Shown here: positions 35,800-44,203 of the stretch, piece after piece
Layout: each line of letters starts with the position of its first letter
How positions within the stretch are numbered: the stretch's first letter is position 1
Source of the DNA: Actinobacillus sp.
GTDB taxonomy: Bacteria; Pseudomonadota; Gammaproteobacteria; Enterobacterales; Pasteurellaceae
Assembly (NCBI GenBank): GCA_020026055.1
Contig: JAHHRA010000004.1
Span: 10,836-74,835 of the forward strand
Length of the DNA stretch: 64,000 bases
Direction: 5' to 3'
Program-made: the position numbers and the translations under genes
The notes under the pieces: generated by a model
Seen by the model: the letters and a program-made list of their open reading frames with translations, nothing else
Databases searched by the model: none
Told to the model about the DNA's origin: nothing

Positions 35800-36672
35800 A
35801 TGCAAAATATCTTTCTTGCCATTTTATTTAGCGTGTTAGTTTCCGCATTTTTAAAATTGGCTAAACGTTGGCAGTTACAAATTGAACAAATCATTGCATT
35901 TAACTATGTGTCTGCGACTGGGTTGGGTTATTTTTTGTTAAACCCTCACTTTGATGATCTGAGCTTCAATACATTTGTAATGAATCATCAAATGCCAATC
36001 TTTTTTGCATTGGGTATTTTGTTACCCAGCGTGTTTATTGTGATGGCAAAAGCGATCGATTTAGTTGGTATTGTGCGATCTGACGCAGCACAAAGGCTTT
36101 CTTTATTTTTGCCGATTTTGGCAGCTTTTGTGGTCTTTGGACAAACGTTCAATTACGCCCGCATAATCGCCATTATTTTCGCATTTTTAGCACTGATTTG
36201 TCTGCTTAAAAAAAATGTACAACAAAGTCCGAAATTGGGGTGGGCAGGGAGCGTAAGCCTTATTCTGGTTTGGTTTGGTTATGGTGTGATTGATATTTTG
36301 TTTAAGCAAGTTGCGAAAATAGGTATAAATTTCACTAACATTCTCTTTGCTACTTTTGTGTTAGCTGGCGTGATGTTGTTTATTTATCTGATCTTGCAAG
36401 GCACGCAGTGGCAGTTACCAAACGTAGTAGCAGGGCTATTGTTAGGGAGCTTGAACTTTGGCAATATCTTGTTTTACATCAAAGCTCACCAATATTTCAG
36501 CAGTAACCCGACATTAGTTTTTGCGAGTATGAATATCGGCGTTATGATTTTAGCGACACTTGTTGGTGGTGGATTATTTAAAGAAAAAATAACCAAAATC
36601 AATTTATTAGGCATCGTTTTTGGCGTGATAGCGATGTTGAGCCTGTTTTATTTAGATAGACTGCCTTTCTAA
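35800..36672 (+). CDS. EamA/DMT-type permease
   Basis: An integral membrane protein of 290 residues with about ten hydrophobic helices arranged as two five-helix halves, typical of the drug/metabolite transporter superfamily. Landmarks: PSVFIVMAKAIDLVGIVRSDAAQR in the first half and ASMNIGVMILATLVGGGLFKEK in the second. The substrate is unknown. sbcB begins 25 bp after its stop, so the two may be co-transcribed. Confidence 0.75.
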   Translation: MQNIFLAILFSVLVSAFLKLAKRWQLQIEQIIAFNYVSATGLGYFLLNPHFDDLSFNTFVMNHQMPIFFALGILLPSVFIVMAKAIDLVGIVRSDAAQRLSLFLPILAAFVVFGQTFNYARIIAIIFAFLALICLLKKNVQQSPKLGWAGSVSLILVWFGYGVIDILFKQVAKIGINFTNILFATFVLAGVMLFIYLILQGTQWQLPNVVAGLLLGSLNFGNILFYIKAHQYFSSNPTLVFASMNIGVMILATLVGGGLFKEKITKINLLGIVFGVIAMLSLFYLDRLPF

Positions 36673-36697
36673 AATGTCTTTGCGAGGAGAACAAAAA

Positions 36698-38119
36698 ATG
36701 CCTCAGGATTTCAGTTTCTTTATTTATGATTACGAAAGTTTTGGCGTTGATCCCGCTCGCGATCGTCCTGCACAGTTTGCGGGGATCCGCACTGATGCCA
36801 ACTTTAATCCAATAGATAAACCTGTGATGTTGTATTGCCAGCAAACTAATGATTACTTGCCTTCCCCTGAAGCTGTGCTTATCACGGGTATTACGCCACA
36901 ACAATGTAATGCAGAAGGCATTGTCGAATATCAATTTGCTGAACGCATTTTGCAAGAATTTAGTCAACCTAACACTTGCATTTTCGGTTATAACAATATT
37001 CGTTATGACGATGAAATGACACGCTATACTTTTTTCCGCAATTTACTTGATCCTTATGCCTATAGTTACAAAAATGGTAATTCACGCTGGGATTTATTGG
37101 ATTTAGTGCGTGCGTGTTATGCTTTACGTCCAGAGGGGATACAATGGGTTTACGATGATGGTGGTTTGCCATCATTTCGATTGGAGTTGCTCACTCAAGC
37201 CAATGGCATTGCCCACGAACACGCTCATGATGCGATGTCCGATGTTTACGCTACGATCGCGATGGCAAAATTGATCAAACAATGTCAACCAAAACTCTTT
37301 GATTTTTATTTTCAAAAACGCGATAAAAAAGCAGTTGCAACGATGCTGGACACTACTAATTTCACACCATTAGTACATGTTTCAGGGATGTTTGGTAATG
37401 CTCGTGCCAATGTATCAGTAATCGTTCCGCTTGCATGGGATATGAAAAATATGAATTTAGTGCATTGTTGCGATTTAATGGGCGATGTTGAATCGATGCT
37501 CAACCGTACTGCATCGACTAATCGACAAATTTTATATACTAAAAAAACGGTTCTTAGTGCTCAAGGAACCGCATCTGTACCTTTGAAAGGCATACATATC
37601 AACAAATGTCCATTTATAGCTCCATTAAATGTGTTAAGACCACAAGATCTCGAACGTTTAGCTATCGATCTCAACAAATGTCAGCACAATTTAACTTTAT
37701 TACGTAATAAACAATTTATCCGTGATTTCACTTTAGAAATTTGTACGAATGAGCGAGAATTTTCTGTGGATGGAAATGTTGAAACCGCTTTATATGCAGG
37801 ATTTTTTAATCAAAATGATCGTAATAATTTAAATATTATGCATAACCTGCCAGCAGAAAAATGGGCGGAAGCAGGGCTTCATTTCGAAGATCCTCGTATT
37901 CCTGTTTTATTATTCCATTATCAAGCAAGATATTTCTTCAAAACGTTACCAAGAAGTGAACAAGTTAAATGGCAAAAATATCGTCAACGTAAACTTGAAC
38001 AAGAAGCAACAGATTTAGAACAACGTTTTCAAACATTATGGGAAGCACATTTAGGCGATGAGAAAAATTTGCAACTTTTGCAAGAATGGCGAGAATATGT
38101 GGAGAAACTGCTTAGATGA
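36698..38119 (+). CDS. sbcB: exodeoxyribonuclease I
   Basis: A 3'-5' single-strand-specific DEDD exonuclease of 473 residues acting in mismatch repair and recombination. DYESFG near the N-terminus gives the first catalytic Asp/Glu pair, SRWDLLDLVRACYALRPEG and NGIAHEHAHDAMSDVYATIAMAK supply the others, then the SH3-like and C-terminal helical domains. A frame beginning at 36674 adds MSLRGEQK, but GAGGAG seven bases before the ATG at 36698 decides the start. Confidence 0.96.
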   Translation: MPQDFSFFIYDYESFGVDPARDRPAQFAGIRTDANFNPIDKPVMLYCQQTNDYLPSPEAVLITGITPQQCNAEGIVEYQFAERILQEFSQPNTCIFGYNNIRYDDEMTRYTFFRNLLDPYAYSYKNGNSRWDLLDLVRACYALRPEGIQWVYDDGGLPSFRLELLTQANGIAHEHAHDAMSDVYATIAMAKLIKQCQPKLFDFYFQKRDKKAVATMLDTTNFTPLVHVSGMFGNARANVSVIVPLAWDMKNMNLVHCCDLMGDVESMLNRTASTNRQILYTKKTVLSAQGTASVPLKGIHINKCPFIAPLNVLRPQDLERLAIDLNKCQHNLTLLRNKQFIRDFTLEICTNEREFSVDGNVETALYAGFFNQNDRNNLNIMHNLPAEKWAEAGLHFEDPRIPVLLFHYQARYFFKTLPRSEQVKWQKYRQRKLEQEATDLEQRFQTLWEAHLGDEKNLQLLQEWREYVEKLLR

Positions 38120-38367
38120 GAGAAAAATACTTGCAAAAATGGAAAATTTTTTTGATTTTGCGAGCGTGATTTAATTTCTTTTTCCATTTGCTGATGCGGA
38201 TTCAGTTTGTAGTCAGTAGAAAAAAGAAAATGTCATTATGTTCTAAAAAGAAAAATTTTTCTGATTTTACTAGCGTATTTTCTGTGTTTAATTACAACAT
38301 ATACTGTTTATTTTTACAGTAATAAATAGTAGACTAATATCGTTTAATATTTGTTTTTATATTGCTT
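38120..38367. repeat. spacer with two half-copies of the dispersed repeat
   Basis: Half-copies at about 38140-38170 (ending GCGAGCGTGAT) and 38248-38278 (ending ACTAGCGTATT), both in the same orientation, 108 bp apart. The dinB promoter must lie to the right; no clear LexA-type CTG-N10-CAG box was seen. Confidence 0.5.
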
Positions 38368-39453
38368 ATGAACCAATATTCCTCTAAATCTCGCAAAATA
38401 ATCCACATTGATATGGATTGCTTTTATGCATCAGTAGAAATGCGAGAGAATCCAGCATTGCGGGGGTTACCTGTGGCAGTGGGTGGAGCAACTCATGAAC
38501 GAGGAGTGCTTTCAACTTGTAATTATGAAGCACGGCGATATGGGTTGCACAGTGCAATGTCAACCGCTCGAGCACTAAAAAAATGTCCTCACTTAGTATT
38601 ATTACCTGTGAATATGGCACTTTATCGACAAGTTTCGATGCAAATTCAGCAAATTTTTCGAGAGTATACAGAGCTTGTTGAGCCATTGTCGTTAGATGAA
38701 GCTTATTTAGATGTTACAGATTGTTGCTCTTGTCAGGGATCTGCAACTTGGATTGCCGAAGAGATTCGTGCGAAGATTTTTGCAAAAACGAAATTAACAG
38801 CATCAGCTGGAGTTGCACCGTTAAAATTTTTAGCTAAAATCGCTTCTGATCAAAATAAACCAGATGGAATTTTTGTAATTGAACCTCATCAAGTGCAGGA
38901 TTTTGTGCGTAATTTGCCGTTAAGTAAGATTCCAAATGTTGGTAGAGTAACAACACAAAAACTAGCAAGTTTAGGGTTGCTAAAATGTTGTGATGTGCAA
39001 CAGGTGAGTAAAAATCTGCTGTTAAGCCAATTTGGTAAAATCGGCGAGCAAATTTGGCAGTTTAGTCACGGTGTAGATACCCGACTTGTTCAGCCTTCAA
39101 AACAACGTAAATCCGTTGCGGTTGAACACACTACTTTTCAGGATCTTACTCGTCTTGAACAAGCTCAGTCATTATTAGTACAGTTGTTTGAGCAGTTGCA
39201 ACAGCGTCTTAAACAGACTTGTCCTGATATCCCTTTGCAAGCGTTCAACAAATTTGGTGTTAAGCTAAAATTTGACGATTTCACCCAAACTACACTAGAA
39301 AAAACAGGTTTAAAATTAGATTTGGCGACTTTTCAACTGTTACTCAATCAAATTTGGCAACGTTGTCAGGGTAGAGCAGTACGCCTAATTGGGGTGCAAG
39401 TACAGCTTCCCAGCAAAAAAAAGAAAATAGAAAAGCAGATGACATTGTGGTGA
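38368..39453 (+). CDS. dinB: DNA polymerase IV
   Basis: A Y-family translesion polymerase of 361 residues. Catalytic motifs: IIHIDMDCFYASVE (metal-binding Asp), YRQVS-type steric region and EPLSLDEAYLDVT (Asp-Glu pair). HhH segment LPLSKIPNVGRVTTQKLASLG and the little-finger domain complete it. It ends KKKKIEKQMTLW, which fits a QxxLxLF-like beta-clamp motif (QMTLW). The first in-frame ATG is at 38368; a TTG two codons upstream is less likely. No strong Shine-Dalgarno sequence. Confidence 0.96.
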   Translation: MNQYSSKSRKIIHIDMDCFYASVEMRENPALRGLPVAVGGATHERGVLSTCNYEARRYGLHSAMSTARALKKCPHLVLLPVNMALYRQVSMQIQQIFREYTELVEPLSLDEAYLDVTDCCSCQGSATWIAEEIRAKIFAKTKLTASAGVAPLKFLAKIASDQNKPDGIFVIEPHQVQDFVRNLPLSKIPNVGRVTTQKLASLGLLKCCDVQQVSKNLLLSQFGKIGEQIWQFSHGVDTRLVQPSKQRKSVAVEHTTFQDLTRLEQAQSLLVQLFEQLQQRLKQTCPDIPLQAFNKFGVKLKFDDFTQTTLEKTGLKLDLATFQLLLNQIWQRCQGRAVRLIGVQVQLPSKKKKIEKQMTLW

Positions 39454-39608
39454 ATATGATGAATTGTAAAGAAATATCCCGCTTTTAGTTTCTAGCAAAA
39501 TAAATAACTTCATAAAATTATCGCGTAATTTTCTACTTGAAGCTTAATTTACAAATAGATATATTCAGTTTTGATTACAAAATTTATTATTTCAAAAGGA
39601 GGATTTTT

Positions 39609-40484
39609 ATGATGCGAATTTTGTTATTCCTTGCCACGAATATGGCAGTATTATTTGTGTTTAACATTATTCTTACTTTGACAGGTGTTCATTCGCAAGA
39701 TGCATTAAATCTTTTGATTATTGCAAGTTTGTTTGGCTTTGTTGGTTCGTTTATTTCATTGATGATGTCAAAAACGATAGCATTACGTTCTGTGGGAGGG
39801 GAAGTAATCACTAATCCAACTAATGAAACAGAACGTTGGTTACTACAAACAATAAAAGCATTAGCTGAAAAAGAAAATTTACCAATGCCTGAAGTGGCAA
39901 TTTACTATGCTGACGAAATGAATGCGTTCGCAACAGGAGCAAGTAAAAAATCTTCATTAGTTGCCGTGAGTTCAGGCTTATTGAATAATATGACTAGAGA
40001 TGAAGTTGAAGCCGTATTGGCTCACGAAATGAGTCATATCAACAATGGCGATATGGTGACGATGGCATTATTACAAGGTGTGCTTAATACTTTCGTCATT
40101 TTTATTTCTCGCTTGCTTGCAAAAATCATTGCGGCTTCGCGAAGTGATGATGAAAACAGTAGCATAAATCACGGGATTTATTTTTTAGTTTCAATGGTAT
40201 TAGAAGTAGTATTTTGTGTGTTAGCTAATATTATCGCAATGTGGTTCTCTCGCTATCGTGAATACCGTGCGGATGCAGGGGCTGCTCGTTTGGTTGGTAA
40301 GCAAAAAATGATCAATGCGTTAAAACGCCTTAATGCCATTAATGATCCACAGGATATGCAAGGTGGATTGGCAGCCTTTGGAATTGATGGTAAACGGGGT
40401 TCGGTAATGGATTTATTTTTAAGCCACCCACCTATTACGAAACGCATTGAAGCCTTGGAAAAATCAAACACGATTAGTGTGTAA
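39609..40484 (+). CDS. htpX: protease HtpX
   Basis: A membrane zinc metalloprotease of 291 residues that degrades misfolded membrane proteins. TM helices at about 4-22 and 32-50; zinc motif HEMSHI in VEAVLAHEMSHINNGDMV; third ligand in YREYRADAGAARLVG; two further hydrophobic segments between them. A longer frame starts at 39537 but the ATG at 39609 has AAAAGGAGG directly upstream and aligns with the family start MMRILLF. Confidence 0.96.
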   Translation: MMRILLFLATNMAVLFVFNIILTLTGVHSQDALNLLIIASLFGFVGSFISLMMSKTIALRSVGGEVITNPTNETERWLLQTIKALAEKENLPMPEVAIYYADEMNAFATGASKKSSLVAVSSGLLNNMTRDEVEAVLAHEMSHINNGDMVTMALLQGVLNTFVIFISRLLAKIIAASRSDDENSSINHGIYFLVSMVLEVVFCVLANIIAMWFSRYREYRADAGAARLVGKQKMINALKRLNAINDPQDMQGGLAAFGIDGKRGSVMDLFLSHPPITKRIEALEKSNTISV

Positions 40485-40493
40485 AATAGATGG

Positions 40494-40520
40494 AAAAAGC
40501 AGGTAAATCCTGCTTTTTTT
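40494..40520 (+). terminator. terminator after htpX
   Basis: AAAAAGCAGG-TAAAT-CCTGCTTTTTTT, ten bases past the stop. Confidence 0.9.
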
Positions 40521-40564
40521 GCTAAAACAAACGCTTTTAACCTTTAAACCAAAACAATAAGCTT

Positions 40565-41090
40565 ATGATGATGTAAGAAAATCACAAAATTGAAGATATT
40601 ATTCGCATTTTTAACCAATATTTTAGTCAGAAATATAACACGAGATTAGTTAAGGGCGGAGAAGAACCGATTTTCTGCTCACTTACAATGTTCATATAAT
40701 GCGATTTATTACTACACTTTGCATGAAATTGCATATTGGCTGATCGCAGGCAAAGAACGGCGAAAATTGGAAGATTTTGGCTATTGGTACGAACCTGATG
40801 GCAGATCGGCTGAACGCCAACGTAAATTTGAAAAAGTCGAAATCAAACCGCAAGCAGTTGAGTGGATTTTAGCAACAGCTGTTGATTTTCGTTATTACGC
40901 TAGCAGCGACAACCTCAATGACAATATAGGAGATACCACACTATTTAAACAAGCAGTTTACATCCAAGTGCAAAGCTATATCGAAAATGCTTTATCCGCA
41001 AGGACGCAAAGATTAAGGCTGGCGTTATGCGAATTTTAATGGCACGCCATAGGCATTGTGAATTGAGATTTTGATTGGACGAGGATTTAA
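40565..41090 (+). pseudogene. epmC: broken EF-P hydroxylase gene (epmC/yfcM)
   Basis: The remains of the enzyme that hydroxylates beta-lysylated EF-P. The tandem ATGs at 40565-40573 run straight into TAA. The next segment (frame 2) reads EDIIRIFNQYFSQKYNTRLV then KGGEEPIF, matching the E. coli N-terminus (IEIFNSCFADDFNTRLIKGDDEPIY). Then the frame shifts and a few residues of the FAHGFYAS region are lost. From about 40719 (frame 0) HEIAYWLIAGKERRKLEDFG, YWYEPDGRSAERQRKFE and VEIKPQAVEWIL match EpmC well, up to a stop at 41037; a further in-frame piece DFDWTRI lies beyond another stop. At least one frameshift and three stops make it non-functional. Confidence 0.88.
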
Positions 41091-41188
41091 GCTTATTAAA
41101 GTAATTATTTTTTTACAGAGAATATTAGATTTGAAAATTTTCACATATCAAAAGTAAAAAAGTTAAATATCATTTAAAGGAGATTAAA

Positions 41189-41790
41189 ATGAAAAAACAT
41201 TGTTAGCCACATTGGTGCTAGGTTTAACAGCTGTTTCAACTGCTCAAGCTGAGCTTAAATATTTTACGCAGTTGGATTTGGGAATGAGTCGTTTAAAATT
41301 CAACGGAAAATTTGAAGGTGATGACATAAGCAGCAATGATAGTAAGACTAATTTCAGCCAACGTATTGCCTTAGGGTTGGATTTTGATGGAAGCAACCGT
41401 TTGGCTTTTGATTTCTCTAATTTTGGTAAGGCATATGATGAGAGTTGGAATGAAAAAATAGATCATGGTACTGCAAGTCTTCGTGCTTATAGTATAGGTG
41501 TAACCTATAGTTATGCGTTTTTACTCGAATCTATTATTCGCCCTTATATTGGTGCACGTCTAGGACTTGGTTTTATAAGAGCTAAAGCGGATAGTACTGA
41601 TTTATGGGGATTTGAATCATTTAGATTGAATCAAACAAAATTTAGCATTAGTGCAACAGCAGGAGCGGAATATAAAATTACCGATCGTTTTAGTACAGGT
41701 GCAGGGTTAGAATATAATCGTTTTATTGGTACTTCTCCTTACACGTTACAAAATTTCGGAGCCAATGTTTTCGCCCGCTATACTTTTTAA
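41189..41790 (+). pseudogene. opacity-family outer-membrane beta-barrel, frameshifted in codon 3-4
   Basis: AAAGGAG and ATG (41189) are followed by six A and then CATTGTTAG, which stops after five codons. With seven A the frame would read MKKTLLATLVLGLTAVST with signal cleavage after AQA, then run unbroken to 41790: ELKYFTQLDLGMSRLKF, many alternating-hydrophobic strands, RPYIGARLGLGF and the C-terminal Phe (FARYTF) typical of porin insertion. About 200 residues in the intended product. So the gene is complete except for one base in an A-tract: a phase-off state, a genuine early pseudogene, or a homopolymer sequencing error. The in-frame TTG at 41200 has no ribosome-binding site and would delete most of the signal peptide n-region. 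Confidence 0.82.
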
Positions 41791-41822
41791 CCGCATAGGT
41801 GGATAACGCTACCAAATTCGGC

Positions 41823-41848
41823 AAAAAAAAGCACATCATTTGATGTGC
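41823..41848 (-). terminator. terminator of the amidohydrolase gene
   Basis: Minus strand GCACATCA-AA-TGATGTGC followed by TTTTTTTT. It may also act weakly for the porin gene in the other direction. Confidence 0.85.
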
Positions 41849-41874
41849 GTTTTGATTTGCAATGTCTTATCTGA

Positions 41875-43323
41875 TTATTCAACTACTTCGCCAATATCCG
41901 TAATCGTGGCTCGTACTTTTTGTTCAAAGGCTCGGGCAGTTTGGATGATTTGTTTTTCATCAACTGTAGTTAGCTTACGATCTTGCATGAGGATTTTGCC
42001 ATCAACGATTGCATGTTTTACATCATTTGCATTAGCTCCATAAACTAAAGCAGAGTACGGATCATACATAGGATTCATATGTGGAGCTTGGGTGTCAACA
42101 ACAATAATATCTGCAAGCTTATTTGTTTCCAGTGAACCTATTTTATCATCCATTTGTAAAACTTTTGCACTACCAATAGTTGCCATTTTTACAACTTCAA
42201 TAGCAGGCATTGCCATGCGATCTTTGTTCGCAAGTTTATGAAACTTTCCAACAAGGTTTAGCACATTCATAGTACTTAATGTGTTGCTAGACATTGGACC
42301 GTCTGTGCCCAAGCCCACAGCAATGCCTTGTTTTAACATAGCAACTACAGGTGCAATTCCATTAGCTGATTTAGTATTTGCACCAATATTATGAGCAATT
42401 CCAACTGAGTGTTTTTTTAACAAAGCAATGTCGTTATCATTTAAATGAATAGCATGGGCTGCCACTACTTTGTTATTTAAAGCTCCAATTTCTGCCATAT
42501 ACTGCACAGGGGTTTTGCCGTTAGTGCGTTTAGCAATAGCATCTTTTTCACGCTGGGTTTCTGCAAGATGAATTAACATAGGCACATCCATTTCTATGGA
42601 TAATTTCGCAATTTTCTGTAAATCTTCAGTGCTATTGGTGTAAGGAGCGTGAGGGGCAAAGGCAGGGGTTATACGAGGATGGTTTTTATATTGCTTAATA
42701 AATTTAATAGCATAAGCGAGACCTTCCTTAGCATTTTTTGAGTCGCCAACGGGAAACTTAATTACTGTTTCACCCAGTACTGCACGCATACCGATTTTGT
42801 CTACAGTTTTAGCAACTTCATCTTCAAAGTAATACATATCAGCATAAGTAGTTACTCCACCTTTTAACATTTCGACATTAGCTAAATCAGCTCCAATGCG
42901 TACCATTTCAGGAGAAACTAGTTTTTTCTCCAAAGGGAACATATAGCGATGTAATCTATCAGGTACATCATCAGCGAGGGAACGGAAAACCGTCATTGAA
43001 GCGTGGGTGTGAGTGTTAATTAACCCTGGCATCACAATATCGCCCTTAACATCTAAGACTTTAGGGGATTGATAGTTTTTTAATAAATCAGCATTTCCCA
43101 CTGCCAGAATTTTATTCCCTTTAATTACCACTACTCCTTTTTCAAAAATTTGATGTTGAGCATTCATGGTTAAAACTGTGCCATTTTTAATGATCAAGTC
43201 AGCCTTTAAAGGTTTGGTTTGAGCCACAGAAAAGTTTAGCATTGTCACATTCATAACAATTGTCATCATGAGTTTCCAAAAAGTTTTACGCATAGAAATG
43301 AGTTTCCAAAAAGTTTTACGCAT
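41875..43323 (-). CDS. exported metal-dependent amidohydrolase (MtaD/TRZ-ATZ family)
   Basis: A protein of 482 residues with an N-terminal signal peptide (hydrophobic MMTIVMNVTMLNFSVAQ), so probably periplasmic. The TIM-barrel domain has the metal ligands of the family: PGLINTHTHASM, APHAPYT, MLIHLAETQ, AAHAIHL and GLGTDGPMSSN. Relatives deaminate 5'-methylthioadenosine/S-adenosylhomocysteine or related purines and triazines; export is unusual and leaves the substrate open. The first 20 residues contain an in-frame duplication, MRKTFWKLIS then MRKTFWKLMM (30-bp tandem repeat 43261-43323). The start at 43323 has AAAGGAG; the second Met at 43293 does not. A promoter plus terminator-bearing leader precedes it. 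Confidence 0.85.
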   Translation of the reverse strand: MRKTFWKLISMRKTFWKLMMTIVMNVTMLNFSVAQTKPLKADLIIKNGTVLTMNAQHQIFEKGVVVIKGNKILAVGNADLLKNYQSPKVLDVKGDIVMPGLINTHTHASMTVFRSLADDVPDRLHRYMFPLEKKLVSPEMVRIGADLANVEMLKGGVTTYADMYYFEDEVAKTVDKIGMRAVLGETVIKFPVGDSKNAKEGLAYAIKFIKQYKNHPRITPAFAPHAPYTNSTEDLQKIAKLSIEMDVPMLIHLAETQREKDAIAKRTNGKTPVQYMAEIGALNNKVVAAHAIHLNDNDIALLKKHSVGIAHNIGANTKSANGIAPVVAMLKQGIAVGLGTDGPMSSNTLSTMNVLNLVGKFHKLANKDRMAMPAIEVVKMATIGSAKVLQMDDKIGSLETNKLADIIVVDTQAPHMNPMYDPYSALVYGANANDVKHAIVDGKILMQDRKLTTVDEKQIIQTARAFEQKVRATITDIGEVVE

Positions 43324-43351
43324 AGAATTTTCTCCTTTAAATTTGAAACAT

Positions 43352-43489
43352 AAAAAAACAGCCGAACATAATATGCTCGGCTGTAGGTATTTTAATAGAC
43401 AAAACAAGGATTGAAGCTTGTGTTCGTTTCTGATTTCTTCGTTTTCTAATTTTAATCATCAGCTATTTTCATCTTCAATCTAAAAAATT
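43352..43489 (-). ncRNA. structured leader or small RNA ending in a terminator, upstream of the amidohydrolase
   Basis: The predicted transcript starts near 43489. GAUUGAAG (43473-43480) pairs perfectly with CUUCAAUC (43409-43416); inside, CUGAU (43458-43462) pairs with AUCAG (43430-43434). Then ACAGCCGA...UCGGCUGU (43358-43384) with an inner CAU/AUG forms a terminator with seven U. The terminator ends about 29 bases before the amidohydrolase start codon. Either a riboswitch-like attenuator or a free ~138-nt sRNA. I do not recognise a known riboswitch consensus. Confidence 0.55.
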
Positions 43490-43495
43490 TGGTGA

Positions 43496-43523
43496 ATTAT
43501 ATGCAAGGATTTTGGAAATGCAA
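43496..43523 (-). promoter_or_regulatory. strong promoter of the amidohydrolase leader
   Basis: TTGCAT (43518-43523), 16-base spacer, perfect TATAAT (43496-43501) on the minus strand. Confidence 0.7.
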
Positions 43524-43625
43524 GTTTTTTGAAATTATATGCAGTAAAAATGTTATTTTGAATTGTAATAAAGAAACTAGCTTCCAAGCGAAAGCAACTC
43601 AGACAATAAGTTAAAACAAAAAATT

Positions 43626-44084
43626 TTACTTATTTGTATCTTTCAATAACGCCTCTAAACTCGATCGAATATCTGTGACGTGTTCGACATATAAACTCTT
43701 TTGTTCTTGAGTCTCAATCATATAAAGAATAGTCTCTGATAGAGTCATATTCATTTTTTGTGAACAATCAGCAAGACGTTTCCAAACTTGAAAGTCGAGA
43801 TCGATTGATTTTTTACGAGTATGTGGATGTTCAGCGTTGAAAAAGCGTTTACGTTTGGCTCGTATTGCTTGGTCTAGCTTAGTTTTGAGAGCAGGGTGGA
43901 GATGACGTTTGATCCAGTTTTCAATAAAATCAGTATTATTTTCATTTTCAATCAAGGCTTGAATCTGTTGTTGATTGAGGCTTTTTTCTTGATAACGGCA
44001 AATTTGTTCATTATTACGATATTTTTGGATCAAATAATCCCATTTCCATTTAGCTTCTTGATTGCTTAATTGTTGGTATTTCAT
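43626..44084 (-). CDS. matP: Ter macrodomain organiser MatP
   Basis: A DNA-binding protein of 152 residues that binds matS sites and compacts the Ter region, excluding MukBEF. It starts MKYQQLSNQEAKWKWDYLIQ; the ribbon-helix-helix part FNAEHPHTRKKSIDLDFQVW is almost identical to E. coli. It lies in the same neighbourhood as the LonB-like protease gene (45726), as in enterics, with ppnN inserted between. The presence of both matP and mukFEB in one window fits the known co-occurrence of these systems. Confidence 0.96.
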   Translation of the reverse strand: MKYQQLSNQEAKWKWDYLIQKYRNNEQICRYQEKSLNQQQIQALIENENNTDFIENWIKRHLHPALKTKLDQAIRAKRKRFFNAEHPHTRKKSIDLDFQVWKRLADCSQKMNMTLSETILYMIETQEQKSLYVEHVTDIRSSLEALLKDTNK

Positions 44085-44203
44085 AGGCAGTTTTAAATTT
44101 CGTCATAAGTTAAAACAGGTTATCTGTTACTCCGTTACGTTGTAACTCGCATCAATTCTAAAATAAAATTGCTCAAAAAACGAGTCCTTTTGTGAATTAA
44201 ATT

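Noticed and set aside
43626..44084. Treating the 152-residue ribbon-helix-helix protein as an antitoxin or MetJ
   Set aside because: End-to-end similarity to MatP and its location near the Lon-like protease gene identify it as matP.
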